Part shown: positions 15,662 through 23,120 of the stretch, piece after piece
Layout of the letters: every line of letters starts with the position of its first letter
How positions within the stretch are numbered: position 1 is the stretch's first letter
Source of the DNA: a virus
Length of the DNA: 34,595 bases
Virus record (IMG/VR): IMGVR_UViG_3300033388_002136
Span: 1 to 34,595 of that record
Strand: one strand, 5' to 3'
Made by a program: the position numbers and the translations under genes
Notes under the pieces: model-generated
Databases searched by the model: none
What the model was told of the DNA's origin: nothing
What the model saw: only the letters and a program-made list of their open reading frames with translations

Positions 15662-15867
15662 TTGATAGTATGATTAAGGATTTTAAGAAATACGCTAGGG
15701 TTTGCGGACTAAATAACGAGTTCTATATTTATTACGGCGGGAAGTATCTACATAATGACGGTGTTGTTCGTAGTGATTGCTTTACTACTGATGATTATAA
15801 CTGTTTCTTCACTACCCAACAAGCAGCCCAAGCCTTTTTTGATAAGTGGAAGAAAAAGCATGTATGA
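15658..15867 (+). CDS. Hypothetical protein (69 aa)
   Basis: Small, aromatic-rich soluble protein ending QAAQAFFDKWKKKHV. The middle has YYGGKYLHNDGVV and FTTDDYNCFFTTQQA, suggesting a small alpha/beta fold. Translation coupled by ATGA. No family recognised. Confidence 0.55.
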   Translation: MIDSMIKDFKKYARVCGLNNEFYIYYGGKYLHNDGVVRSDCFTTDDYNCFFTTQQAAQAFFDKWKKKHV

Positions 15868-16045
15868 AAGATGTAAAAAATGTGACGGTAAAATGATTAT
15901 TTCTGATTACATAGAAAACACATACACAGGGATAGGGGATTTTGGAGAACACGATGTTGTTACAGTAAGCTATGGCGGTAGTGGTAAACATATAAAGAAT
16001 GGTGCAAAGAAGTGTGAAGAGTGTGGTTGGAGTGTAACTAAATGA
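15860..16045 (+). CDS. Zinc-ribbon protein (61 aa)
   Basis: Start placed at the ATG at 15860, inside the end of the preceding gene. CKKC near the start and CEEC near the end form a zinc ribbon; the loop between is Gly- and Thr-rich. Similar ribbons occur in many phage early proteins. Unknown partner. Confidence 0.6.
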   Translation: MYERCKKCDGKMIISDYIENTYTGIGDFGEHDVVTVSYGGSGKHIKNGAKKCEECGWSVTK

Positions 16046-16212
16046 AAGAAACACACCCACCAACACGGGGAGCTACTACACACGAGATATTAACGTATTT
16101 AGAGTATGAAACTAATTTAGTAACTAAGGCAACATACCGTCAGATATTAGGAAACAGGATTGATGAATGGAAGATAACTGAACTGAGGAAACAGATAAAT
16201 GAAACCGTTTGA
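16042..16212 (+). CDS. Hypothetical protein (56 aa)
   Basis: MKETHPPTRGATTHEILTYL begins a charged, helical protein (YLEYETNLVTKATYRQILGNRIDEWKI). The layout resembles a small HTH but no confident motif is seen. ATGA overlap upstream, 14-nt overlap downstream. Confidence 0.5.
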   Translation: MKETHPPTRGATTHEILTYLEYETNLVTKATYRQILGNRIDEWKITELRKQINETV

Positions 16213-16357
16213 TCTTGGATTAAAAGCTTATAGCGAAGGTGAAGACTCTGAGAGTAATCCTTATAGCAAGAATGACCTTCGACATAATAAATGGGATGAT
16301 GGGTACTATTCAGAGAAGCGAGACTGTGAGGATGAGGGTGATGAAAACAATCACTAG
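16199..16357 (+). CDS. Rmf/CrpP-like small protein
   Basis: 52 residues: AYSEGEDSESNPYSKNDLRH then WDDGYY. The pattern A-x3-G-x-NPY-x(8)-W-x2-G is that of small proteins related to ribosome modulation factor that are frequent in phages, whose function is not settled. Very acidic C-terminal tail. Starts inside the end of the previous gene. Confidence 0.5.
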   Translation: MKPFDLGLKAYSEGEDSESNPYSKNDLRHNKWDDGYYSEKRDCEDEGDENNH

Positions 16358-16538
16358 GAAGATGGTTGTGCCTGATTGGGCTAATTGGATAGCTCAAGAC
16401 CAAGGCGGAGATTGGTTTGTTTATGAGTTTGTGCCAGTTGAAAATCAGTTTGGATGGGAAGCACCTGATGGCAAAGAAGTTCATTTGTATGAGGGGCTAC
16501 CTAAGAAAGCGTGGCGTAGAACATTACAAAGAATTTAA
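16341..16538 (+). CDS. Hypothetical protein (65 aa)
   Basis: ATG at 16341 chosen for GAGGGTG just upstream; the earlier in-frame start lies inside another gene. The protein has WANWIAQDQGGDWFVYEFVP and a basic KKAWRRTLQRI end. Similar small proteins with a W-x2-W-I-A-x-D-x2-G pattern are common in phages; function unknown. Confidence 0.6.
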   Translation: MKTITRKMVVPDWANWIAQDQGGDWFVYEFVPVENQFGWEAPDGKEVHLYEGLPKKAWRRTLQRI

Positions 16539-16564
16539 TCAGACAAGCGTAAGAGGATAGAGTG

Positions 16565-16951
16565 ATGGAAGCAATAGAGTTCACTGAACAACAAATAGTG
16601 GACGAGAAAAACAGATTCGCTCCTTTCGATGCAAGGATGCTGCCAAAGAATGGGAAAGGGGCTGAACATAGGACTGGATACTGCACAAGATGCGGAGGCA
16701 GATCATATCCGTATGCTTTATGCAGGAAACATAGAGAGTATGGGTCTGTCAAACGGTCTGTTGATAGGCTTGTTGATGCTGGTGTAGTTGAAAGACTTAC
16801 AGATGGCAGAGGTAAGAAGGGTGGTGCAAAATATATTACGGTTGGGGCTGTAAAACAAAAACCTTATGTTCGCAAAGATATAAGAGTTGGACGTAATGCT
16901 ATTTGTCCATGCGGGAGCTGTAAAAAATACAAAAAATGCTGTGGCAAATAA
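16565..16951 (+). CDS. SEC-C motif and zinc-ribbon protein
   Basis: 128 residues from the ATG at 16565. The C-terminus ([20 protein letters not shown]) is a SEC-C zinc motif, known from SecA and many nucleic-acid-linked proteins. A second Cys set (CTRCGGR, then C-x3-H) lies about residues 40-58, and a short wHTH-like stretch ([13 protein letters not shown]) between. Function unknown; adaptor or nucleic-acid binding likely. Confidence 0.72.
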   Translation: MEAIEFTEQQIVDEKNRFAPFDARMLPKNGKGAEHRTGYCTRCGGRSYPYALCRKHREYGSVKRSVDRLVDAGVVERLTDGRGKKGGAKYITVGAVKQKPYVRKDIRVGRNAICPCGSCKKYKKCCGK

Positions 16952-16980
16952 CACTTGCAATTCCAACAAATAGGCTTGAT

Positions 16981-17136
16981 ATGAACTCAGAAGCCCTAGA
17001 GACTGAAATACAGCAGAAAAAGAAAGACCTTAATTCTGCAATAGTCCGTAATGATGTAGCGGCAGCACTTAGTATTCAAGACGAATACTTTAGGCTGATA
17101 GATAAGAGAGCTGAGATGAAAAAGGAGGAAGGGTGA
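16981..17136 (+). CDS. Small coiled-coil protein
   Basis: 51 residues from the ATG at 16981; the longer start at 16936 lies inside the SEC-C gene. Charged helix throughout (LETEIQQKKKDLNSAIV). Ends TGATG with the next start. Unknown function. Confidence 0.5.
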   Translation: MNSEALETEIQQKKKDLNSAIVRNDVAAALSIQDEYFRLIDKRAEMKKEEG

Positions 17137-17498
17137 TGCTAAATTGGTTTAAAAAGTTAAAAGAAATTGTGGCTTGTCATAGACAATTAATGCACTTGTC
17201 TGGAAGTTATGAAGATGATCTCGTTTGGTTGAATAGAAAAATAAATGCAGCAGAGCAAATAATAAAGGATAGAACAGATATAAGTGCGGATGTTCATTTT
17301 CATGGTCATAACCGAAATCAGATTATTGTTACCGGAAGATATAGAAAGATGGATTATGTTCAAGTTTTTACTTTGGCTGATAATGAGCTGGCTTCTTTAA
17401 TAAATCAATTAAGAGATATGGAAAGATTTGGTGTTGTGGACAAGGTTGACGCAATTCGTGATATGAAATATGTGATTGAGCGAGAATTACAGCTATAA
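17136..17498 (+). CDS. Hypothetical protein (120 aa)
   Basis: A strong AAAGGAGGA site precedes the ATG, which overlaps the previous stop (TGATG). N-terminal amphipathic helix (FKKLKEIVACHRQL), helical middle and a beta stretch (HFHGHNRNQIIVTGRYRKMDYVQVF). No family recognised. Followed by about 390 nt without a convincing gene on the plus strand. Confidence 0.6.
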   Translation: MLNWFKKLKEIVACHRQLMHLSGSYEDDLVWLNRKINAAEQIIKDRTDISADVHFHGHNRNQIIVTGRYRKMDYVQVFTLADNELASLINQLRDMERFGVVDKVDAIRDMKYVIERELQL

Positions 17499-17556
17499 CT
17501 AAAACCTTATCGTTACCATAAGAAAACGTAACTAGACATGAATATTTACCTATGGT

Positions 17557-17591
17557 ATAAAATAGAAAAGGGGTTGCAAGAAGCAACCCCT
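17557..17591 (-). terminator. Strong intrinsic terminator facing left
   Basis: A perfect 9-bp hairpin (AGGGGTTGC 17569-17577, loop AAGAA, GCAACCCCT 17583-17591). On the minus strand it is followed by UUUCUAUUUUAUA. On the plus strand the following bases are not U-rich. It terminates a leftward RNA although all neighbouring genes run rightward. Confidence 0.7.
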
Positions 17592-17850
17592 ATTGAATCG
17601 GAAAGTTTTGACGGACACCGACTCAGATTTGAGCCAAAAGTACCACAAACTAAGTCACCCGTCAAATTATTTCTGATTCCGCAAAGAGACAGCGATATGT
17701 CTAGGAGCGGCTTTGAGATCCGGGTAGAAAGTTTCCGCAGAGCACCGGCCGCGTACAACTGGTGTCGTGCCAGCTACGATAAACATCGTTGATAAACTCC
17801 ACGCGACGGCCAAAATTTCATCCAAGGTCTGATGACGGTGCAGTATTTTA
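17557..17850. ncRNA. Candidate structured ncRNA, about 290 nt, probably leftward
   Basis: The stretch 17499-17892 has no convincing gene and is more GC-rich than its surroundings. It contains nested arms 17595-17604/17670-17679 and 17607-17614/17659-17666, plus hairpins AGACA/TGTCT, CACCGG/CTGGTG and ACGAT/ATCGT. At its left end is the leftward terminator; at its right end is a possible leftward promoter, TTTTGA-17-TAAAAT. Two G-U pairs of the plus strand would be C-A mismatches in the leftward RNA, so the strand is not settled. No known RNA family is recognised. Confidence 0.45.
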
Positions 17851-17892
17851 AATAAAATTCCTTAAAATCAAAAGATTAAAAGAGGTTATCCA

Positions 17893-18111
17893 ATGAGTAA
17901 CTTATGGAATCCCACTAAAGACGATAAGACTTTTTTTAATAGGGGAGAACGAAAGGTACGAATGTACAACTACAGACGCGAAGGAAGGCTTACAGAAACT
18001 AAGTGTATTTGTGGAAAGAATATCTATTTATTGGACGGAAAGAAGAAAATCACAGTAAATGGAGCAAACCATACGTGCGTAGCTTCCTGTAGACCTGTTT
18101 TAAAAGGCTAA
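17893..18111 (+). CDS. Small basic Cys protein (72 aa)
   Basis: AGAGG precedes the ATG. Basic N-terminal half, then CICGKN and a later HTCVASC, which could hold a metal. Restarts the rightward gene series after the noncoding stretch. Unknown function. Confidence 0.6.
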   Translation: MSNLWNPTKDDKTFFNRGERKVRMYNYRREGRLTETKCICGKNIYLLDGKKKITVNGANHTCVASCRPVLKG

Positions 18112-18137
18112 AAGCATATTAATAGTGAGGATAGATT

Positions 18138-18326
18138 ATGAGTGAAGAAGAAGATGATTCTTTATGTTGCCCGTCATGTAAAGGAGATTTAGAAAGCCTA
18201 GATTTACAAGTAGGAATACATGATTTGTTTTCATTGGATGACAGTAAAGAGGAGTGGGGGTGTCCGTACTGCCAACAAAATTTGTCTATTGAAATGAAAA
18301 CGACCTATATTATAGAGGAAATATAA
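18138..18326 (+). CDS. Zinc-ribbon protein (62 aa)
   Basis: CPSC at residues 11-14 and CPYC at about 42-45 make a zinc ribbon; the rest is acidic. GTGAGG precedes the ATG. Function unknown. Confidence 0.62.
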   Translation: MSEEEDDSLCCPSCKGDLESLDLQVGIHDLFSLDDSKEEWGCPYCQQNLSIEMKTTYIIEEI

Positions 18327-18340
18327 CAAGGGATTTATGT

Positions 18341-18523
18341 ATGGAAGAGAAAGAATTTAAAATAATGTATGACCTGACGTGGACTTTTGAAGACAGGAGC
18401 AAGGAAAGCCAAGTGCAGTTTATTGATAGCACCGATGCTTATAACGCTGTTGCAACTCTGCAATATGTAATTGGCGGAACCGCTAAAGCAGACATCATAA
18501 GCGTAGAAGAAACGAAAGGTTAA
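18341..18523 (+). CDS. Hypothetical protein (60 aa)
   Basis: Small soluble protein (MEEKEFKIMYDLTWTFEDRS start), alpha/beta in appearance with no Cys. No clear ribosome site beyond AGGGA upstream. No family recognised. Confidence 0.5.
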   Translation: MEEKEFKIMYDLTWTFEDRSKESQVQFIDSTDAYNAVATLQYVIGGTAKADIISVEETKG

Positions 18524-18547
18524 CCCACCCCTAACATAGGTGTAAAT

Positions 18548-19003
18548 GTGAACCAAGAAGAATTAAAAGCAAAACTTGATTATGATCCTGAAACTGGAAT
18601 TTTTACGAGGGAAGGGGAAATTGCTGGCACTATTACTAATAATGGTTATGTGCAAATATCTATAAATAATGAACCATATCTAGCGCACAGATTGGCCTTT
18701 CTATATATGGAAGGAAAATTACCAAAAAATTGTGTTGATCATATCGACCGATGTAGATTGGATAATAGCTGGACAAATTTAAGACACGCAACAAAGGGAG
18801 AAAATCAGTATAATAAAAAGGATAACAATAAATGTATAGGGGTAATGTTTAGCAAGGGTAAATATTGGCGCGTTCGTTCACCTAGGATTAAAGGAGCAAG
18901 AATACATTTAGGACATTCAATAGACTTTTTTGAAGCATGCTGCTTGAGAAAATCATGGGAAGCTGCTAATAATTGGGTGGCTCCATTTGAGGGGGCGATA
19001 TGA
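18548..19003 (+). CDS. HNH homing endonuclease with AP2-like domain
   Basis: 151 residues, GTG start with AGGTG upstream. The N-terminal half shows the repeated pattern of this family (LDYDPETGIFTRE, GYVQISINNEPYLAHRLAFLY). The HNH core is VDHIDRCRLDNSWTNLR (D64-H65, N77) with a later N86. Residues 96-143 (IGVMFSKGKYWRV...) look like an AP2 DNA-binding domain. Free-standing homing endonuclease inserted in the early operon; it cuts a target DNA site to spread its own gene. Neighbours overlap by few bases, so the insertion is recent or well adapted. Confidence 0.85.
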   Translation: MNQEELKAKLDYDPETGIFTREGEIAGTITNNGYVQISINNEPYLAHRLAFLYMEGKLPKNCVDHIDRCRLDNSWTNLRHATKGENQYNKKDNNKCIGVMFSKGKYWRVRSPRIKGARIHLGHSIDFFEACCLRKSWEAANNWVAPFEGAI

Positions 19004-19236
19004 AAGCAGGAGATAAAATAAAAGTATTTACAGTTTATGGCGATACTGCTGATTATATAGTAGAAGAGTTTAGGTACTGTTTGGGCGTGTTTGCTAGCCC
19101 TCAGCATAGGGAAGCAGGATATTTCACCCCGTTATGTGATCTATATGAAAACGGTGCCGAGTCTGAGCAGAAATATATTTCTAATTATGGGGAATATTAT
19201 TCAAATCAAGTACAAGCATGGATGGACATACCATGA
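19000..19236 (+). CDS. Hypothetical protein (78 aa)
   Basis: Soluble, acidic, aromatic-rich (GDKIKVFTVYGDTADYIVEEF start, possibly a small beta domain). Coupled to the HNH gene by ATGA. Function unknown. Confidence 0.55.
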   Translation: MKAGDKIKVFTVYGDTADYIVEEFRYCLGVFASPQHREAGYFTPLCDLYENGAESEQKYISNYGEYYSNQVQAWMDIP

Positions 19237-19286
19237 ACAGATCAGAAAAAAAAGCATTTGATGAGTGGTGGGGAATATGGACTTAA
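19233..19286 (+). CDS. Tiny peptide MNRSEKKAFDEWWGIWT
   Basis: 17 codons, ATGA overlap with the preceding stop, and overlapping the next start by 10 nt. It may only bridge translation to the replication gene. Weak evidence. Confidence 0.3.
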   Translation: MNRSEKKAFDEWWGIWT

Positions 19287-19600
19287 TACTATACGACACC
19301 AGAAATATAAATAAGCTAGTGCCTTATGATGGTATACGAGACTTGTATCATGAGGTATTACACGAATTACCCAAGATAGCCAAATTAACCACGGCAAGGA
19401 AAACAAGTATAAAACGTAGGTGGATAGAAGACCTGCATACACTGGATGACTGGAAGAGATATTTTGAAATCGTAAGTGAGTCAGCATTTTTAATGGGGAA
19501 ATCTATAAACGGCACAAGGACGTTTAAAGCGAATATTGATTGGTTAATAAATGAATCCAACATGGTAAAAATAATTGAAGGTAACTACCATGAAGACTAG
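19277..19600 (+). CDS. Replication-protein C-terminal domain (O/DnaT-like), stand-alone
   Basis: 107 residues from the ATG at 19277 (GGGGA upstream; a GTG at 19265 is less likely). The second half (KRRWIEDLHTLDDWKRYFEI, SAFLMGKSINGTRTFKANI, DWLINESNMVKIIEGNYHE) matches the C-terminal domain of many phage replication initiator or DnaB-loader proteins. The usual N-terminal wHTH DNA-binding domain is missing and not found nearby. It may be a helicase-loader domain acting alone, or a truncated initiator. No helicase or polymerase is in this window. Confidence 0.6.
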   Translation: MDLILYDTRNINKLVPYDGIRDLYHEVLHELPKIAKLTTARKTSIKRRWIEDLHTLDDWKRYFEIVSESAFLMGKSINGTRTFKANIDWLINESNMVKIIEGNYHED

Positions 19601-20057
19601 CCTTGTAAATCAATTTGAAAAACCTAAGTCTGATAAAATACCGCCAAGACCAGACAATTGTCCTTGTGGGAATAAAGCTGACTACTTTTATGTGGAGGTA
19701 TGGGAAGGACAGAATGTTAAGCGTGGCGTATATTCACAATTTTCCGTGCTTGGCTCAAATGACGGATTGCGCCCGGATTACGAATTTAAAGAGTGGGTAG
19801 TGACTTGTACAAGCTGTCATTCAACGGATTGGCGAGATGAGCTAATGAACACAGCCGTTAAAGAGGGCGTGAAAGTGGCTTTAGAAAAACACACTACCCC
19901 CGCCAAACCTAAAGAAGCCCCTGAGCCATTAATAGATGAGGAGCTTCTTGTTAAATGCGACAGAAGAGATAAGGAAGAAAAAGAACCTCTTACACAAGAT
20001 GAATTGAACCAGATTCTTGAAGATGCAAAAGCAGCCCATAACACGAGAGAATTATGA
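19590..20057 (+). CDS. Zinc-binding early protein (155 aa)
   Basis: Start at the ATG at 19590 with GAAGG upstream. N-terminal half has two Cys pairs (NCPCGNKADYF and CTSCHSTDWRDE), a zinc-ribbon arrangement around about residues 20-80. The C-terminal half is acidic and Lys/Glu-rich, probably disordered. Similar proteins occur beside phage replication genes; function unknown. Confidence 0.6.
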   Translation: MKTSLVNQFEKPKSDKIPPRPDNCPCGNKADYFYVEVWEGQNVKRGVYSQFSVLGSNDGLRPDYEFKEWVVTCTSCHSTDWRDELMNTAVKEGVKVALEKHTTPAKPKEAPEPLIDEELLVKCDRRDKEEKEPLTQDELNQILEDAKAAHNTREL

Positions 20058-20404
20058 CTGAATTTATAGAAGGCAAACCATGTAAACATCACGGAACCAC
20101 TAAACGCTATGCTCATGGAGATAAACCCTGTGTTCAATGTGACAATGAAAGAAGCGCGAGGAATAGAATGACAAACTCAAACTATAACAATGCTATTAAC
20201 CCTGAACAAGTAGCTTTACTAGGTAAATACAAACTAGTACAGGCTACCAATAAAGAAGGTAAGGTATTAGGATGGGCTTTGCCCGGAAATAAAATAGTAA
20301 CGGCAGAAGCCTTAGAGAGAATAGCCGTAAATAATATGCTGTCATTACAAATAATGACTACAAGTAAATTTGGAATAGATGTAGAGCCTATTGTGATTAA
20401 CTAG
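20054..20404 (+). CDS. Small Cys/His protein (116 aa)
   Basis: Near the N-terminus CKHHGTTKRYAHGDKPCVQC could hold zinc. The rest is a soluble alpha/beta sequence (LVQATNKEGKVLGWALPGNKIVTAEA). ATGA coupled to the preceding gene. Unknown function. Confidence 0.6.
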   Translation: MTEFIEGKPCKHHGTTKRYAHGDKPCVQCDNERSARNRMTNSNYNNAINPEQVALLGKYKLVQATNKEGKVLGWALPGNKIVTAEALERIAVNNMLSLQIMTTSKFGIDVEPIVIN

Positions 20405-20413
20405 GAGATAGAT

Positions 20414-20650
20414 ATGTTGATTGATAGCGTAACAAGTATAACAAAAAGAATGTTTGGTGTTGCTGGTGTTATCGTTTTGGCAATTGCCATATTATGCTTT
20501 ATTCCTATGGTTGCTTTGTGGACGTTAAACACATTGGTAGAGTTAGGAGGCGGTAATTTCTATATTGAGCATACGTTATTTTCTTATTTTGTCGCATTTG
20601 TCGCAGTAGCATTAATGAATAGCGGAAGCTCTAAGAGTAGCGATAAATAA
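20414..20650 (+). CDS. Two-TM membrane protein (78 aa)
   Basis: AGGAG before the ATG. Two hydrophobic helices (about 15-38, FGVAGVIVLAIAILCFIPMV, and 55-68) flank a short loop; Ser/Lys-rich end. Early membrane protein of unknown role, possibly superinfection or host-membrane related. Confidence 0.62.
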   Translation: MLIDSVTSITKRMFGVAGVIVLAIAILCFIPMVALWTLNTLVELGGGNFYIEHTLFSYFVAFVAVALMNSGSSKSSDK

Positions 20651-20654
20651 CTAG

Positions 20655-20726
20655 ATGAAAGACCTATTCTATATAACTATGTTAATAATCCTATCTAGGA
20701 TAGCCCTATGGCTGGAGATGGAATGA
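20655..20726 (+). CDS. Tiny TM peptide (23 aa)
   Basis: MKDLFYITMLIILSRIALWL... is hydrophobic and overlaps the next start (ATGA). It carries the GGAG site of the following gene at its end. Weakly supported on its own; coupling is the main argument. Confidence 0.4.
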   Translation: MKDLFYITMLIILSRIALWLEME

Positions 20727-21052
20727 ACTTACCTGACGAAAAGAAAATAGGCCAAGCCCTAAATTACTTAGGGGAAACGGACGAATCTTATGCCCAAGCA
20801 AAAGCACGTGTAAAGGCGTTAGAGCATACCAGAAAGATCATTAAGGCTGGTATCTACCTAGACGCAGAAGGCACTAACGGAGAGCGTGAGCAGAAAGCAT
20901 ACGCAGATACAGCCTATAAAGAATGGGTAAGTGAATATGAAGATGCTATACTTGACGAACAGACTTTAGGCGCAAAGAGGAAACGTGCTGAATTGACTAT
21001 AGAGGTATGGCGCTCATTAAATAGTGCAAGGAGCAAGGGAATTATGATATAA
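20723..21052 (+). CDS. Conserved phage helical protein (109 aa)
   Basis: Start at the ATG at 20723 with GGAG five bases upstream. Sequence runs ALNYLGETDESYAQAKARVK then helix, GTNGEREQKAYAD, and AELTIEVWRSLNSARSKG at the end. This is a common helical protein of phage early regions, linked by position to recombination and replication genes; function unknown. Confidence 0.7.
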   Translation: MNLPDEKKIGQALNYLGETDESYAQAKARVKALEHTRKIIKAGIYLDAEGTNGEREQKAYADTAYKEWVSEYEDAILDEQTLGAKRKRAELTIEVWRSLNSARSKGIMI

Positions 21053-21085
21053 TTGTGGCGGTCATTAATGCAATAGGAGAATAAA

Positions 21086-21682
21086 ATGATTTGCTCAATT
21101 GGCGGGTGTGATAGTAAAGCTGCTGGCAGAGGGTGGTGTCATAAGCATTATAAAAGATGGCAGACTCACGGCGATCCTGAATGTGTAAAGAATAATAGAA
21201 TACACGGCATGACCCTAAAAGAACGAATACTTGATACGGTTGTTAAAGAAAACGGGTGTTGGATTTGGCTTGGCAGTGTCTCAAAGAAAACTGGCAGACC
21301 TAGATTAAAATATAAATGCAAAACTACATCTGCTCATAGGGTGGCATTCATAGCGTTTAATGGAGAAATTCCTAAAGGGCTAATGGTTCTTCATAAATGT
21401 GATAATAAGATGTGCGTGAATCCAGATCATTTATATGCAGGAACTCATAAAGACAATATGTGGGATAGGCGGGTACGCGGGATAGCTGGAAAAAGAGCTT
21501 TACATCATAAAGCTAAACTCACTGAAGAAAGTATAAGATTTATTCGGAACTATAGTGATTTAACGGCAACTGAATTAGCTTCAAAGCTGGGGGTGTGTAT
21601 TAGCACTGTTTGCAGGGTAAGAAATATGGCTACATGGAAAGAACCAATTAATAATGCGAACCAAAGAAAGGGGAATATATGA
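21086..21682 (+). CDS. HNH homing endonuclease with HTH tail
   Basis: 198 residues with AGGAG before the ATG. An N-terminal Cys/His set (MICSIGGCDSKAAGRGWCHKH) precedes an HNH core: HRVAF, then H103-K-C105, C110, N112-P-D-H115-L. Residues 147-182 are a predicted DNA-binding HTH (ATELASKLGVCISTVCRV). Free-standing homing endonuclease; second in this operon. The stop is coupled to the next gene by ATGA. Confidence 0.85.
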   Translation: MICSIGGCDSKAAGRGWCHKHYKRWQTHGDPECVKNNRIHGMTLKERILDTVVKENGCWIWLGSVSKKTGRPRLKYKCKTTSAHRVAFIAFNGEIPKGLMVLHKCDNKMCVNPDHLYAGTHKDNMWDRRVRGIAGKRALHHKAKLTEESIRFIRNYSDLTATELASKLGVCISTVCRVRNMATWKEPINNANQRKGNI

Positions 21683-21834
21683 GTTATTTTTATTTAATAT
21701 TTTGTGGGTTGGCAGCATTTTTTTTGCCCCATTTAACGCATGATAGTGTTGATGCTGTAACTCAAATAATGCTGCAATTGCTTTTTATACTGGTTGGGCT
21801 TTGGGGCGCATTTACTTTTTGGAAGCATGAATAA
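21679..21834 (+). CDS. Two-TM small protein (51 aa)
   Basis: Two hydrophobic helices (residues 2-17 and 30-47) with a short acidic loop. Coupled to the HNH gene stop by ATGA. Function unknown. Confidence 0.55.
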   Translation: MSYFYLIFCGLAAFFLPHLTHDSVDAVTQIMLQLLFILVGLWGAFTFWKHE

Positions 21835-21883
21835 CGCAATGGGATAGAATGATGGGCAACCAAGATAGGTGGAATAGGAGAAG

Positions 21884-22417
21884 ATGAAGAAGCTTAAGGA
21901 TAAGAAGTGTAAAGCGTGTAAGGGACTATACCCGCCATTCACTTCCACCCAAACAGCCTGTAGTCCAAATTGCGCGTACAAGCTTGCTACAGCCGCTAGG
22001 GAGAAGAAAGAAGCTAAAGAGCTACGAGAACGCAAGAAAGCATTAAAGTCCCGTAGCCAGCACCTAAAGGAGTGTCAGGCAATATTTAACAAGTACATCA
22101 GAATGCGTGATGCCGGCCTTCCTTGCATAAGCTGCGGAACGACTAAACCGAATATTCAATATTGCGCTGGTCATTATCTTACACGAGGCGGTCATCCTGA
22201 ATTGAGATTCCATGAAAAAAATGTGCATAAACAATGTAATCAATATTGCAACTTGCAGTTATCAGGAAATATTAGCAAGTACAGAATCAATCTTGTGGAA
22301 AAGATAGGATTATCGGAAGTTGAGAAATTAGAGGGAAAGCATGAAGCAAAGCATTATACTATTGACGAAATACAAGCAATTAAGGTAAAATACAGGAATA
22401 AAACCAAAGAGTTATGA
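21884..22417 (+). CDS. ninG: NinG-like recombination protein
   Basis: 177 residues with AGGAG before the ATG. Three sets of Cys (CKACKG, CSPNC, CISCG then CAGH and CNQYCN) and a long Lys/Arg-rich helix (residues 35-65) match the NinG/Rap family, which has a DUF968-like HNH fold and acts on recombination intermediates. In lambda-like phages NinG lies between replication and Q genes, as here. The stop overlaps the next start (ATGA). Confidence 0.85.
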   Translation: MKKLKDKKCKACKGLYPPFTSTQTACSPNCAYKLATAAREKKEAKELRERKKALKSRSQHLKECQAIFNKYIRMRDAGLPCISCGTTKPNIQYCAGHYLTRGGHPELRFHEKNVHKQCNQYCNLQLSGNISKYRINLVEKIGLSEVEKLEGKHEAKHYTIDEIQAIKVKYRNKTKEL

Positions 22418-22590
22418 CTATTTTAACAGGAATAGAGCAAGAAATACTAAGCCAGCAAATACTTAATGAAGGTTGTAAATTGTGTGTACACGGATACCTA
22501 CCAAAATCAGGGGAATATATCTGTAAAGTAGGAGCCAAGCACCCGGCATGTTTAAAAAAGGGCGGTAAGTTTGAGTTAATAGATGACTGA
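22414..22590 (+). CDS. Small Cys protein (58 aa)
   Basis: MTILTGIEQEILSQQILNEG start, then CKLCVHGYLPKSGEYICKVGAK form. Four Cys (CxxC, C, C) could hold a metal. ATGA coupled to ninG, suggesting a partner or an operon bystander. Function unknown. Confidence 0.55.
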   Translation: MTILTGIEQEILSQQILNEGCKLCVHGYLPKSGEYICKVGAKHPACLKKGGKFELIDD

Positions 22591-22596
22591 GGGGGA

Positions 22597-22791
22597 ATGA
22601 TGTACGAAGATAAAAGTTTAAAGGATATATGGGTTTCCGGGATTGTGGCAAGCGGATTAGAGCTAAGGTTAGACTTTAAGAATGACCGCCACCACGCGAC
22701 ACAAATTAACCCCGGCGATTCTCGTAAACAAGTCGCGCAAAAACTTAGAGCGTTGGCTGATAACCTACTGAAGGACAAAGAATTAGATTGA
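22597..22791 (+). CDS. Hypothetical protein (64 aa)
   Basis: GAGGGGGA before two tandem ATG codons (22597 and 22600). Small alpha/beta protein with a helical KQVAQKLRALADNLLKDKE end. No family recognised. Confidence 0.6.
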   Translation: MMYEDKSLKDIWVSGIVASGLELRLDFKNDRHHATQINPGDSRKQVAQKLRALADNLLKDKELD

Positions 22792-22814
22792 TAACCCCAT
22801 AGGAGGAGAATCTA

Positions 22815-23099
22815 ATGAGTGAAGAACTATACAGACAGAGAGTAATGAAAGGCGAAAGGCCGGTAGAGGATGGTCTAATGAGTGAAGATCATGTGAAGGT
22901 GAGTGAAGAGCTATTACCTTGTCCGTTTTGTGGTGATGATGGTGACTTGATTTACGATAAGAAAAAAGACGCATGGTATATATGTTGTATAAATCTTAAA
23001 ACAGACACGGATACAGATTGCATTCTAAGTGCGCTAGATTATCTAATCTCGTTTTATAGTAAGGAAGAAGCAACAAAAGCTTGGAATACAAGAGCCTAA
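22815..23099 (+). CDS. Lar-like restriction alleviation protein
   Basis: 94 residues with AGGAGGAG before the ATG. The family features are LLPCPFCGDDGDL, a later WYICC, and the EEATKAWNTRA end, the standard Lar layout; Lar modulates host type I restriction. The 5' end is odd: ATGAGTGAAGA occurs at 22815 and again at 22878, with a third related GTGAGTGAAGA just before the domain, so the N-terminus looks tandemly extended. An alternative start at 22878 would still keep the whole domain. Confidence 0.78.
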   Translation: MSEELYRQRVMKGERPVEDGLMSEDHVKVSEELLPCPFCGDDGDLIYDKKKDAWYICCINLKTDTDTDCILSALDYLISFYSKEEATKAWNTRA

Positions 23100-23120
23100 C
23101 AACCAATAGGAGAGGTAAGG

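Noticed and set aside
17538-17792. 84-codon plus-strand frame
   Set aside because: No ribosome site, composition unlike its neighbours, and it lies over a terminator hairpin and long paired arms; treated as noncoding.
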